Positions 25,703 to 35,865 of a DNA stretch of 64,000 nucleotides are shown in pieces. This stretch comes from Brevundimonas vitisensis (GTDB taxonomy: Bacteria > Pseudomonadota > Alphaproteobacteria > Caulobacterales > Caulobacteraceae). Made by a program: the position numbers and the translations under genes. The stretch is from contig NZ_CP067977.1 of NCBI RefSeq assembly GCF_016656965.1, forward strand, positions 2,442,501 to 2,506,500, given 5' to 3'. How positions within the stretch are numbered: position 1 is the stretch's first letter; every line of letters begins with the position of its first letter. Under the pieces are notes generated by a model, which was given only the letters and a program-made list of their open reading frames with translations, ran no database searches and was not told the DNA's origin.

Positions 25703-26341
25703 ATGAGAGCCTGTTCTCCAATCACCGGATCGGAGAACACCCTGACCAAGCGCGTGGCCCTGTATTGTCGTGTGAGCACGGCCGATAAAAACCAGACCGT
25801 CGAGAACCAACTTCGTGATCTGCGAGCCGTGGCCCAGAGGCAGGACTGGGAGATCGTGGCGACGTTCCTCGACGAGGGCATATCCGGCGCCAAGGGACGA
25901 GACAAACGACCGGGCTTCGACGCCTTACTGAAAGGGGTCGCACGCAGGGATTTCGATCTGATCGCTTGCTTCTCGGTCTGTAGGATCGGCCGATCCCTGC
26001 CTGACCTGATCCACTTCCTCGGCGACATCCAAACCAAGAACGTGGACCTCTACGTCCACACGCAGGGCCTCGACACCTCGACACCCTCCGGCCGGATGAT
26101 GTTCTCGATGCTTGGCGTTTTTGCCGAATTCGAGAGGGCCATTCATAGGGAGCGCGTGTTCTCGGGGCTGCGTCGGACGACCAAGAAGAGCGGTCGCAAG
26201 CCCATGCCTGACGACCGTGTGGAAGCGATCAGGAAATCGTTGCGGGACGGTCAGGGCATCCGCGCCACCGCCCGGCTCCATCGTGCATCGCCCATGACCG
26301 TGATGGCCATCAAGCGTTCGATGGAGAGCGTCCCGGCTTAA
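25703..26341 (+). CDS. Small serine recombinase (resolvase/invertase family), copy 2
   Basis: The protein is identical to the recombinase at 5520-6158, in opposite orientation. Catalytic Ser25 and the Arg residues are intact; the Asp-to-Cys change in CRIGRS is shared. Two identical recombinase genes facing inward at the ends of a 17-kb segment resemble invertible modules, but homologous recombination between the arms could invert the segment without them. Confidence 0.9.
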   Translation: MRACSPITGSENTLTKRVALYCRVSTADKNQTVENQLRDLRAVAQRQDWEIVATFLDEGISGAKGRDKRPGFDALLKGVARRDFDLIACFSVCRIGRSLPDLIHFLGDIQTKNVDLYVHTQGLDTSTPSGRMMFSMLGVFAEFERAIHRERVFSGLRRTTKKSGRKPMPDDRVEAIRKSLRDGQGIRATARLHRASPMTVMAIKRSMESVPA

Positions 26342-26616
26342 GCCAGAGCCAGCTTCGCGTTCACCTGATCTTCCTCGCGGCGGAACTGGAAGCGCACTTC
26401 CACGCCTCCGTTGCCGAGCGAGTAGTGGGGCCAGTTCGACGGCTCGATGCCGATAGCCATCACTACCGCCTTCGCCCGCTCGGCCAGAACCTGCTGGGCC
26501 AGCGCGTTCAGCGACAGCTTCCCGACATCGTAGCCAGCCTTGGCCAGCACCTCGGCGAGCCGCTGCTCCTCGGCGTCAACATCGGACGCAGAGACGACGT
26601 GATCCAGCTTCCACAC
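26338..26616 (-). CDS. Hypothetical 92-residue protein (copy 2)
   Basis: This is an identical copy of the GTG-started gene at 5245-5523, converging on recombinase copy 2 with a 4-bp overlap of stops. Its upstream leader differs from copy 1 by the 2-bp GA insertion about 40 bp before the start, which may be a hotspot of slipped replication. Function unknown. Confidence 0.7.
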   Translation of the reverse strand: MWKLDHVVSASDVDAEEQRLAEVLAKAGYDVGKLSLNALAQQVLAERAKAVVMAIGIEPSNWPHYSLGNGGVEVRFQFRREEDQVNAKLALA

Positions 26617-26747
26617 GTTGACCTTCTCCCCGTCCGATCAGAGCCTTGGCGACTCTCTCTCATCGCCAGCCGCAGAGCCGCTCCCATGGACGACATCGAC
26701 GATCAAGACGCTTCGGAACGCTCACCGGGAAGCGTGGCAGGAGCGTC

Positions 26748-26780
26748 CCCTGTCGCGTCCACCATTGCTTCCCACGACAT
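26748..26780 (-). repeat. Third att core, inverted, attP-like
   Basis: This is the reverse complement of the attR core at 30401-30433, identical over 33 bp. It includes the base (C here, G on the other strand) that differs in attL. It is flanked by island left-end DNA on one side and island right-end DNA on the other, as expected for attP. It includes 17 bp of tRNA-Val 3' end. Confidence 0.88.
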
Positions 26781-26825
26781 TGCAAGCGTTGAAGAAACCG
26801 CTCTCCGGCGGTCGAGAACGCGCGC

Positions 26826-27069
26826 TTGCTACACCAGCTTGCTACACCAACAGCATCTGGAAAGGTCGGAAAACCGTTCTGGATCAGGGGCTTCAGCCGA
26901 CCCGGACTGCTACACCAACCTGCTACACCAACCGTCCAAACGGCCGTCTTCACCGTCTCCACGGTCACCCCATGGTCGGGGCGGAAATCCTCCCTGCATA
27001 ATTATCAGGGGAAGGGTCTTTCATGTTCGGGTGAAGGTGCCTCGGAAGGCTCAGGCGACAGTCAACTAA
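26826..27069 (+). pseudogene. Truncated 5' fragment of the integrase gene
   Basis: The translation matches the N-terminal ~76 residues of the integrase frame of 28813-30342 and then diverges after QATV at the 27063 breakpoint, stopping two codons later. It lacks the core-binding and catalytic domains, so it cannot encode a recombinase. It also carries a second set of the four GGTGTAGCA arm-type repeats (26827-26931, inverted). Confidence 0.85.
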
Positions 27070-27236
27070 GCGAACTGCTTGAATGCCGTAGGAGAGGGTG
27101 GAGGGCCGCTATGAGCTTGGCTATTTCGATTCCAATTCTGGCGGACCCTATCCGACCAGTCCTGATTCTGTCGCACGGCCGAATTAGCGGCCGCAAATGC
27201 CTGCTCAATTTCCTTCGCGCGCGATTCGTCAGCCAT
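27066..27236 (-). CDS. Small hypothetical protein, 56 residues
   Basis: A leftward reading frame starts at ATG 27236 after a good ribosome site (GGAGAGAG, 2-3 bases spacing) and ends at TAG 27068-27066, only 3 bp from the 27063 breakpoint. The product is hydrophilic and Asn/Gln/Arg-rich (start MADESRAKEIEQAFAAAN, end TAFKQFA). It diverges from the AvcD-like gene with 80 bp between starts. Its original C-terminus may have been cut by the rearrangement. No known family. Confidence 0.45.
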   Translation of the reverse strand: MADESRAKEIEQAFAAANSAVRQNQDWSDRVRQNWNRNSQAHSGPPPSPTAFKQFA

Positions 27237-27316
27237 TCGCTCTCTCCATCAAGCGACTCACGCTAACTTAAACGGAACGGACTGAGAATCCCCCGCGCAC
27301 AAAAAATCTGTGAGAC

Positions 27317-28849
27317 ATGGACCTTAAACCCGCTGACGCTGAGTTGATTATCGGCATTGTGGCCCGCATTGGGGTTGATACGCCTGAAGTCATAAGCACC
27401 CTAAAGGAAGAGCTTCAGGCTTACGATTACGAAGCGGTCGAAATTCACACCACAGACCTGTTAATAGGTCTTAAGAAGCCGTTAAATATCATCCAAGAAC
27501 CGGCGGACAAGCGATACGAAAGCTTGATCTCTGCTTGCAATGATTTCCGCGCGGATACGGAACTCCCCGATATCATGGCACAGTTGGCCATGTTGGAAAT
27601 CACCCGTCTCAGAGGCCAGACTGGCTTGGGGACCAGCACCGAGCGTCGCGTCGCTTACATTATAAACCAAATCAAGCGACCAGAAGAATTCGAACTTCTC
27701 CGCTCAGTCTACGGCGAGCATTATGTTCAGATGTCGTGCCACGCTACGCTCAAGTCGCGTGAAGAGCGGCTATCTCGCAAGATTGTGGCAGGGCACCCTG
27801 AAAGCCCTCGAGCGTCCTCATGGGATGCTGTCGTATCCGAACTGATCCAGAAAGATGAAGCGCAAGAGGATCAGCCGTTTGGCCAGCGTGTGAGAGATGT
27901 ATTTCCTCTTTCGGATGTTGTGATTGATGCTCGTGACCGTGCCCGCATCAAGACCACGACAGAACGCTTCCTAAGAGCATTGTTCGGGGACAATTCGGTC
28001 ACTCCTACGCCTGCTGAGTATGGAATGGAGTTGGCTAATACCGCCTCTCAACGCTCTTCCGATCTCTCGCGTCAGGTTGGCGCAGCAGTTCTAAACCAGC
28101 ACAATGAGGTCCAAGCCCTCGGCTGCAACGAGGTGCCAAGGGCGGGAGGCGGGACATACTGGGAGGGCGATGTTCCCGATGGCCGGGAATTCAATCGAGG
28201 CGAAGATGCGAACGAGGCGCGGAAACGGGCCGTCCTCATGGACTTGGCCCTGCGGCTTGAAAAGGCCGGAGCCTTCAAAAAGAACTTAAAGACCGCCGCC
28301 GAGATCAGCGATTTCCTGTTTAAGCGCAAAGACAAGATCATCAAAGACGCCCAGATAATGGACTCTTTAGAATATGGGCGTTCAGTTCACGCAGAGATGA
28401 ACGCGATCACTGATGCCGCCCGCAGTGGCAGAGCTATTAGGGGTTGCCGATTATTTGTAAATACATTCCCCTGCCACAACTGCGCCAAACATATTGTAGC
28501 AAGCGGCATTTGTGATGTGTTCTACCTGAGGCCATATCCCAAGAGCTATGCTGCTGAGCTTTTTGACGATTCCATCGTTATAGACCCCGATCAAAGCTCA
28601 ACAACACAAGTGAACTTCCGACAGTTCATCGGAGTGACAGGCCCGATGTATTCTCGCGTGTTCACGAAGTCGCGCTGGAAAAGGGAGGGAGGGCTGGTCC
28701 CGACCTTTGTGAAAAAGGGCGGAAGCTTCATTCGTCGGACGCCGGTTCCAGCCTATCCCGGTGTAGAAGCCCTCCTTTTGGCAGACCTCTCGTCTGTGCT
28801 CACGGCAAAAGGCTATCTGGACGCCGCCCCCTCGCCCCCCGTTTCCTGA
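27317..28849 (+). CDS. avcD: AvcD-type antiphage dCTP/dCMP deaminase (P-loop-like domain plus deaminase)
   Basis: The 510-residue protein has the two-domain plan of antiphage nucleotide deaminases. The N-terminal NTPase-like domain starts with LIIGIVARIGVDT, a degenerate P-loop, and contains RVAYIINQIKRPEEFELLR. The C-terminal zinc deaminase has H358-A-E360, the P385-C386-H-N-C389 zinc ligands and the family segments SQRSSDLSRQVGAAV and YLRPYPKS. Known AvcD proteins deplete dC nucleotides during phage infection and are kept silent by a small RNA, AvcI; I see no clear AvcI here. Base composition is more AT-rich than neighbours, a sign of transfer. The end overlaps the convergent integrase frame by 37 bp. 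Confidence 0.9.
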   Translation: MDLKPADAELIIGIVARIGVDTPEVISTLKEELQAYDYEAVEIHTTDLLIGLKKPLNIIQEPADKRYESLISACNDFRADTELPDIMAQLAMLEITRLRGQTGLGTSTERRVAYIINQIKRPEEFELLRSVYGEHYVQMSCHATLKSREERLSRKIVAGHPESPRASSWDAVVSELIQKDEAQEDQPFGQRVRDVFPLSDVVIDARDRARIKTTTERFLRALFGDNSVTPTPAEYGMELANTASQRSSDLSRQVGAAVLNQHNEVQALGCNEVPRAGGGTYWEGDVPDGREFNRGEDANEARKRAVLMDLALRLEKAGAFKKNLKTAAEISDFLFKRKDKIIKDAQIMDSLEYGRSVHAEMNAITDAARSGRAIRGCRLFVNTFPCHNCAKHIVASGICDVFYLRPYPKSYAAELFDDSIVIDPDQSSTTQVNFRQFIGVTGPMYSRVFTKSRWKREGGLVPTFVKKGGSFIRRTPVPAYPGVEALLLADLSSVLTAKGYLDAAPSPPVS

Positions 28850-30342
28850 GTAAGATGTGACAGGTCCAGTCCGGGGTAAGTAATCTTCTCCAGCGCGCCA
28901 AACAGCGTCGCTGGTCTGTATCCGCCACCATATGCAGAGGCAACTTCCGACATCTCGCTTGTGCTCGATGCCCACCCCCCTAAGGAAAGCGCGATTTGAT
29001 GGTCGATGCGGGCTTCTCTAAGCGCGTCCCGATAGCAGTGGCGGAACGAGTGAAAGCATGTCTTGGATTGTGCCGCTCCAACTTTTGAAAGGAAGCGTGC
29101 AAACCATTTCGAGTAGCTATCGGAATAATATCCCGCTTTTGATCGCGGTAGCTCGTAAAACAACTTTGCTCCGCCTGATCGCTCGGCAACAAAACTTTCA
29201 AACCCGATTGCGAGCAGAATCGGGTGCACTGGAATGACCCGTGCGCTCGATGCGGTTTTTACTCGCTTGTCGTCGCCATGCTGTCCCGCGCCATCCCTTA
29301 TGCAGAAGCAAAACACGCCATCCAGCCTCTGTATGTCAGCGACATCCAACTGGCAGATTTCGTTGAGCCGCATCCCGCTGAATAGCGCGACTAAGGGAAT
29401 CCAAAAGCGCGCGCGTCGGGGGCGATTAGGCCCCGGCGTTGCGAAACGCCGCTCATCATCGACGCATCCTCGATAGATCGGCGCGTTGAAAATCAGCCGT
29501 AGCTGCTCTGAAGAAAATGGAAGCCGTTTGTCCTTGTCACGCACCGGATCGGCCACGGACAGGCCAGTAGCCGGATTTCTGTCGATCCAGCCTTCGTTCA
29601 CCGCAAACGTCAGGAGGGCGCGCAGCTTCGCCATGTAGCCGTTGATCGAGCCGGGCGAGAGGGTCGTTTGTAGCCCGGCCTTCTTCGCCATCTTGGCTGC
29701 TTGAACTGCGCTCAGCGTCGGAAATCGCTTTGCAGGGTTCGAAGGTAGCCAGCGCAGCACCTCCAGCAACTCACGGCACGCAGAACGGTCTATGGACGTC
29801 AGGAGACGGTTCTCGCCCCACACGCTCGATGTGATCCACAGAAGGCCGTCGTAGATCATTTGGGTCTTGGGTGCGCGGACCTTCGATGGGTCTGCTTGGA
29901 AGTGGCGAAACAGGTCGCTGAACGTCATCGCGGAAATCGGTGCCGCCTCGACCGTGCACGGCTTAGGCATGACTATCGCGGCGGGCCTCACTTCATCAGC
30001 CGGTGTTCCGGCCGCCGCCCAAAATGACCGCTCCAAATCAGCGATGACGAGTTTCGACTTTCGGATGGCGTCAGACCTGTTGCCAGTCCCCAGCGACCGC
30101 CAGACCTGCGTTCTCCCGACTGTCGCCTGAGCCTTCCGAGGCACCTTCACCCGAACATGAAAGACCCTTCCCCTGATAATTATGCAGGGAGGATTTCCGC
30201 CCCGACCATGGGGTGACCGTGGAGACGGTGAAGACGGCCGTTTGGACGGTTGGTGTAGCAGGTTGGTGTAGCAGTCCGGGTCGGCTGAAGCCCCTGATCC
30301 AGAACGGTTTTCCGACCTTTCCAGATGCTGTTGGTGTAGCAA
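28813..30342 (-). CDS. Tyrosine recombinase/integrase of the island (DUF6538-type N-terminus)
   Basis: This integrase likely catalyses site-specific insertion at tRNA-Val. It shows a DUF6538-like arm domain (IIIRGRVFHVRVKVPRKAQ), a core-binding domain, and the catalytic set GMRLNEI (Arg), HSFRH (His and Arg), GGWAS and a terminal Tyr in YGGGY. The listed start gives 509 residues, but the first ~50 are translated from the arm-repeat region. The true start is probably further in, perhaps a non-ATG codon near 30180-30165. Position next to the intact tRNA fits the integrase end of tRNA-targeted islands. It overlaps the avcD-like gene by 37 bp at the 3' ends. Confidence 0.92.
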   Translation of the reverse strand: MLHQQHLERSENRSGSGASADPDCYTNLLHQPSKRPSSPSPRSPHGRGGNPPCIIIRGRVFHVRVKVPRKAQATVGRTQVWRSLGTGNRSDAIRKSKLVIADLERSFWAAAGTPADEVRPAAIVMPKPCTVEAAPISAMTFSDLFRHFQADPSKVRAPKTQMIYDGLLWITSSVWGENRLLTSIDRSACRELLEVLRWLPSNPAKRFPTLSAVQAAKMAKKAGLQTTLSPGSINGYMAKLRALLTFAVNEGWIDRNPATGLSVADPVRDKDKRLPFSSEQLRLIFNAPIYRGCVDDERRFATPGPNRPRRARFWIPLVALFSGMRLNEICQLDVADIQRLDGVFCFCIRDGAGQHGDDKRVKTASSARVIPVHPILLAIGFESFVAERSGGAKLFYELPRSKAGYYSDSYSKWFARFLSKVGAAQSKTCFHSFRHCYRDALREARIDHQIALSLGGWASSTSEMSEVASAYGGGYRPATLFGALEKITYPGLDLSHLTQETGGEGAASR

Positions 30343-30354
30343 GCTGGTGTAGCA
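30250..30354. repeat. Four GGTGTAGCA repeats: probable integrase arm-type sites
   Basis: TTGGTGTAGCA occurs at 30250, 30263 and 30331, and CTGGTGTAGCA at 30344: two pairs, each with a 13-bp step. They lie between the integrase and the att core, where arm-binding sites of tyrosine integrases are found. The whole set is duplicated, inverted, at 26827-26931. The binding role is inferred from position and spacing. Confidence 0.6.
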
Positions 30355-30416
30355 AGCGCGCGTTCTCGACCGCCGGAGAGCGGTTTCTTCAACGCTTGCA
30401 ATGTCGTGGGAAGCAA

Positions 30417-30491
<75 letters not shown>

Positions 30492-30500
30492 GCCGTGGCG

Positions 30501-30521
30501 GTTCCGGGAAGGACCCGGAAC
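30501..30521. terminator. 8-bp hairpin between tRNA-Val and its promoter
   Basis: GTTCCGGG-AAGGA-CCCGGAAC is a perfect stem-loop just upstream of the tRNA 5' end, inside the presumed leader. No T-run follows on either strand, so it may be a processing or stabilising structure and not a terminator. Confidence 0.3.
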
Positions 30522-30534
30522 GGGAAGGCGCGGT

Positions 30535-30563
30535 CTATAACCCGGTGCGATCGGGAACCGCAA
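30535..30563 (-). promoter_or_regulatory. Sigma70-type promoter of tRNA-Val
   Basis: On the minus strand TTGCGG (30563-30558) and TTATAG (30540-30535) are separated by exactly 17 bp. The expected start near 30527 gives a leader of about 36 nt before the tRNA. Confidence 0.7.
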
Positions 30564-30603
30564 GAGGCAAGCGGCTGATCTTCGATAGTTCGCTCTGGTC
30601 GGG

Positions 30604-30927
30604 CTAGGGCAGGGGGGCAAAGCTGGAGCCACAGCGGATGTCCTGGGCCTTTCGCACGGCGACCGGGGCGGCATGTAGCCAGTAGGCGGCGTCTTCGGCG
30701 CGGCGGGCCTGACGGCGTTCGATCGCGCGGCGACGGCGGGCTGCGGCATTGTCGAGCAGCCGCGCGTGCAGGGCTCTGGGCGTCAGGTCATGAATGCGCG
30801 GGGCACCGGGAACGGCGACGGCATCGGGACCGATGGGCTGTATCGCCGGATGTGAGACGGTCATGAACATGGGGCGTGCTCGTCTTGGATCTGTCACCTC
30901 GGGACTTCGCTCGAGAAGACGGGCCAT
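30604..30927 (-). CDS. Hypothetical 107-residue basic protein
   Basis: This is an Arg/Ala-rich small protein with no signal or membrane segment. A central helical stretch (LTPRALHARLLDNAAARRR) is followed by RRQARRAEDAAYWL. It stands alone between tRNA-Val and dnaG, read leftward. I do not recognise the family. The frame and an ATG start are clear, but composition alone does not exclude a chance frame in GC-rich DNA. Confidence 0.5.
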   Translation of the reverse strand: MARLLERSPEVTDPRRARPMFMTVSHPAIQPIGPDAVAVPGAPRIHDLTPRALHARLLDNAAARRRRAIERRQARRAEDAAYWLHAAPVAVRKAQDIRCGSSFAPLP

Positions 30928-30958
30928 GGGCTGATCCTTTCTGGACCGGCGGTAAGGT

Positions 30959-30981
30959 TAATCCACAAAGGCTGTGGATAG
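30959..30981. promoter_or_regulatory. Inverted pair of near-consensus DnaA boxes upstream of dnaG
   Basis: TAATCCACA (30959-30967) and TGTGGATAG (30973-30981, reverse complement CTATCCACA) each differ from TTATCCACA by one base. They face each other across 5 bp, about 120 bp before dnaG. DnaA control of primase expression is an inference. Confidence 0.45.
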
Positions 30982-31047
30982 TTCCGTCTTCTGATCGATA
31001 ATTGCGTTAAGAGTCAGACGGTTGTGGCCCCGGTTCTGGCTAAATGG

Positions 31048-31062
31048 TTAATCAGGCGTTAA
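31048..31062 (+). promoter_or_regulatory. CtrA-type box (TTAA-N7-TTAA)
   Basis: TTAA-TCAGGCG-TTAA matches the full CtrA consensus of Caulobacterales. It lies 38 bp before the GTG start of dnaG and just after an in-frame ATG at 31044, arguing that the GTG at 31101 is the real start and that dnaG transcription may be cell-cycle controlled. Confidence 0.65.
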
Positions 31063-31100
31063 TCGGCCCATCGGCCCGAGTTGCGCGCTATAAGACGCCC

Positions 31101-32978
31101 GTGCGTTTCGACGATCGCTTCATCGAAGAACTGAAGGCCCGCCTTCGCCCGTCCGACGTGATCGGCCGGACGGTCAAACTCAAGCGTCAGGGACGCGAGT
31201 GGGTCGGCCTGTCGCCCTTCTCGAAAGAGAAGTCGCCGTCCTTCTTCGTCAATGACGACAAGGGCTTCTTCCACGACTTCAGCTCCGGCAAACACGGAGA
31301 CGTCATCAGCTTCCTGCAGGAGACCGAGCGACTGTCGTTCCCCGAGGCCGTCGAGCGGCTGGCTGCGGAAGCGGGCATGCAGATGCCAGCAGAAGACCCG
31401 CACGCCGCAGAGCGCGAAGCGAAGAAGCAGGGCCTGTCGGACTGGATGGATCTGGCCCAGAAATGGTTCGCCGCCAATCTGCGACGCTCGGTGGGCAAGG
31501 GAGTGCGCGACTATCTGGAACGACGCGGCCTGCCTGAAGATCAGTGGGATCGGTTCGGGCTGGGCTATGCGCCCGAGGGCCGCACGGGCCTGAAGGATGC
31601 ACTGGTTCAGCGCGGAGCCCGTCCGGCCGAGCTGGTCGAGGCGGGGCTTCTGATTGCGCCGGAGGGCGGCGGCGCACCCTATGATCGGTTTCGCGACCGG
31701 CTGATGTTCCCGATTCTGGATGCGCGGGGGCGTATCGTCAGTTTCGGCGGCCGGGCCATGAACCCCGACGACCGCGCCAAATACCTGAACGGCCCCGAGA
31801 GCCCGCTGTTTCACAAGGGGGCGACGCTCTACGGCCTGCCCGAAGCCCGGCGAATCCTGGGGGCGGAAAAGACCGGCGGCCAGGCCATCATGGTAGTCGA
31901 AGGTTATATGGATGTCATCGCCTGCCAACGGGCTGGCCTTCCGGCGGTGGCCGCCATGGGCACCGCCTTGACCGAGGAGCAGATGGCTCTGCTGTGGCGG
32001 ATCTCGGCTGAGCCCGTCCTGTGCTTCGATGGGGATGGGGCCGGACAGCGTGCTGCATTCCGGGCCATTGAGCGCGCCCTGCCTCTGCTGAAGTCAGGGC
32101 GTTCGTTCCGCTTCTCATTGCTGACCGCGGGGCAGGACCCGGACGACATCCTTCGCGACAAAGGCGCGCTGGCACTGCGGCAGGCTCTCGGCGAGACCCG
32201 ACCGTTCGCCGAAATGCTGTTCCGACGCGAAGCCGAGGCGGAGCCGCTGGATACGCCCGAACGCCGCGCAGGGCTGAAGGGCCGGCTGCGTCAGGCAGCG
32301 GGGATGATCCAGGACAAGGACCTGGCCGAGCAATATCGCCGCGACCTGTTTGAGCGGTTCGATGCGCTGCTCCCCGCAGCGCAGCGGGCCGCGCCGGCAC
32401 GAGCAGGGCAGGGCGCGGGCAACCGGTGGCGGCCCGGCCCTCCACCGAAGTTGGGCCAGACGGCGGAGGGGGCCCAGGCGATGCAGTCGCTGTCGCGCTC
32501 GATCGAGCCGGTGGCCGCCGCGCTCGCCCACGGCGTCATCGACGACCCTGATCGGATGGACGATCATCTGGAGCCGATTTCTTCCCACGGTTTCGGCGAC
32601 CCGGCGTTGGATGGGCTGGCGCAGGAGTTGGTACGGTTGCGGCTGGCCGGACAATCCCTTGACAGCGCGGGCCTGCGACGCCATCTGGCGCAATCGGGTC
32701 ACGATGCTTTAGTGCGCGAGGTCGAGAAGGCGGCGGCAAAGTCCGGCGCGCCTTTCCTGGCCGCAAATGCGCCCCTCGCCGAAGCAAGGGTCCGGTGGTC
32801 GCAGGCGTTTGACGCCCAGATTCGTGTCGCGAGTCTGGAGCAGGCGCTAGCGTCAGCGAAATCGGGGGCCAATCAGGCCTTCGACACCTCGGCCTTCGCA
32901 CGTCTGAAGGCCGAGCGCGACGCGTTGAGGCGGGCCATAAAGACCGGAACGATTTGGGAAGACGGCGCAGGCTCGTAA
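31101..32978 (+). CDS. dnaG: DNA primase DnaG
   Basis: DnaG makes RNA primers for replication. The 625-residue protein (GTG start, [15 protein letters not shown]) has the N-terminal zinc-domain region, an RNA-polymerase domain with YAPEGR, the TOPRIM motifs [10 protein letters not shown] and [11 protein letters not shown], and a C-terminal helicase-binding domain. An ATG at 31044 would add 19 residues but precedes a CtrA box. Oddly, the usual CHC2 zinc ligands are missing: the CPFH position reads LSPFS and the CFGCG position reads DFSSG, although the surrounding KSPSFFV and GKHGD are kept. It is followed 77 bp later by rpoD, the classic dnaG-rpoD order. Confidence 0.95.
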   Translation: MRFDDRFIEELKARLRPSDVIGRTVKLKRQGREWVGLSPFSKEKSPSFFVNDDKGFFHDFSSGKHGDVISFLQETERLSFPEAVERLAAEAGMQMPAEDPHAAEREAKKQGLSDWMDLAQKWFAANLRRSVGKGVRDYLERRGLPEDQWDRFGLGYAPEGRTGLKDALVQRGARPAELVEAGLLIAPEGGGAPYDRFRDRLMFPILDARGRIVSFGGRAMNPDDRAKYLNGPESPLFHKGATLYGLPEARRILGAEKTGGQAIMVVEGYMDVIACQRAGLPAVAAMGTALTEEQMALLWRISAEPVLCFDGDGAGQRAAFRAIERALPLLKSGRSFRFSLLTAGQDPDDILRDKGALALRQALGETRPFAEMLFRREAEAEPLDTPERRAGLKGRLRQAAGMIQDKDLAEQYRRDLFERFDALLPAAQRAAPARAGQGAGNRWRPGPPPKLGQTAEGAQAMQSLSRSIEPVAAALAHGVIDDPDRMDDHLEPISSHGFGDPALDGLAQELVRLRLAGQSLDSAGLRRHLAQSGHDALVREVEKAAAKSGAPFLAANAPLAEARVRWSQAFDAQIRVASLEQALASAKSGANQAFDTSAFARLKAERDALRRAIKTGTIWEDGAGS

Positions 32979-33055
32979 CCAACGGCCTCGCGACACATTG
33001 TATGACAAGGCCGACGGGATTGATCACCCCGACATCGGCGCGGAGACGAGACGAC

Positions 33056-34999
<1,944 letters not shown>

Positions 35000-35007
35000 T
35001 CCCCGCC

Positions 35008-35042
35008 CCACCGGGCCGAAGAATTCGACGACGGCCCGGTGG
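35008..35042 (+). terminator. 11-bp GC hairpin after rpoD
   Basis: CCACCGGGCCG (35008-35018) pairs perfectly with CGGCCCGGTGG (35032-35042) around a 13-base loop, 8 bases after the rpoD stop. No T-run follows, so termination may depend on Rho or the stem may be a 3' end stabiliser. Confidence 0.5.
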
Positions 35043-35118
35043 AGAATTCGGCGACGCCCGCTACGCCCTGGGCACCGATACGACCGCATCTGGCGTCGTC
35101 ATCGTCCATGACCGCGTC

Positions 35119-35853
35119 ATGGAACATTTTCGCCTGAGAAAGTACCGCAGCGCCGAGGTCTGGCGCCGTGTCCGCATTGCCTATGAGGAGGGGGAGCCCG
35201 GCCCGGCGGTGGCCCGGCGGTTCGATGTCGGCCTGGCCAATCTGCGCAAGAAGGCGTCGAGAGAGGGCTGGACCCGCGCCGCCCAGGCCCTGCGCGCCGA
35301 TCCGCCGCCGCAGAGACCGGGCCCCGACCGCCCCGAACCCGCCGCCGACCCGGTTCCGCCGCATCTGGCCCTGGCCCAGGCCCGGACGGAAGCCGCCCGC
35401 CTGCTGGCCGCCGGTCGCCCGGCCGAGGCCCTGACCCTGCTGAAGGCGGTGGAGGCGCTGAGCCGCGTGCTGGAGGCCCATCCGCAGGAGGCCGAGGCGG
35501 AGCAGGAGCCGACGCCCGAGGAGATGGCCGCCCTGGAGGCGCAGGTGCGGGCCCGGTGGGAGGCGCGCCAGGCCGAGGTCCGGGTCGAGGCCGACAAACT
35601 GGCCCGCGCCATGCTGGAGGGCACCGATCCGGGCCACGTCCACAGCCTTTATGCCCACCGCTGGCGCGCCGAGACCCTGGGACCGGAGGTGGCACAGGCC
35701 GATTTTGCCAGGGCCAGCCAGACCTCGTCCCACCCGCGCGACTGGACCCCCGACGGCCAGCTGCTGCCCCCCGGCGCCCACGACGACCGCAACTGGAACC
35801 TCCACCGCCCCCGCGCCATGGCGGCCGCCCTGGGCCGGACCGCGGAGGACTAG
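35119..35853 (+). CDS. Hypothetical protein with N-terminal helix-turn-helix-like segment
   Basis: The 244-residue protein begins with a Trp/Arg-rich helical region ([33 protein letters not shown] lies around residues 14-46, split here by a predicted turn) that resembles terminase-small-subunit or transposase-type HTH domains. The middle is Ala/Glu-rich and probably helical, the end Pro/Arg-rich. It is likely DNA-binding, but the function is unknown. It lies downstream of rpoD in the same direction. Confidence 0.6.
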   Translation: MEHFRLRKYRSAEVWRRVRIAYEEGEPGPAVARRFDVGLANLRKKASREGWTRAAQALRADPPPQRPGPDRPEPAADPVPPHLALAQARTEAARLLAAGRPAEALTLLKAVEALSRVLEAHPQEAEAEQEPTPEEMAALEAQVRARWEARQAEVRVEADKLARAMLEGTDPGHVHSLYAHRWRAETLGPEVAQADFARASQTSSHPRDWTPDGQLLPPGAHDDRNWNLHRPRAMAAALGRTAED

Positions 35854-35865
35854 GGGTGAGAGGGT

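Larger units (their letters stand above)
24434..27063 (-). repeat. Inverted internal copy of the joined island ends (attP-like junction)
   Basis: Positions 24434-26747 are the reverse complement of 7427-5116, the island's left end. 26748-26780 is an att core in reverse orientation. 26781-27063 is the reverse complement of 30400-30118, the right end with the 5' part of the integrase gene. In that order the two ends meet through one att core, exactly as in a circularised island. The core carries the attR-type base at the position that distinguishes attL. Breakpoints fall inside the HTH gene (7427/24434) and the integrase gene (30118/27063). It could come from insertion of a circle-derived fragment or from inversion in a tandem array. 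Confidence 0.88.

Noticed and set aside
26425-27069. 214-codon frame spanning the inverted att core
   Set aside because: It is a chimera of non-coding left-end sequence, the att core and the integrase fragment created by the rearrangement.
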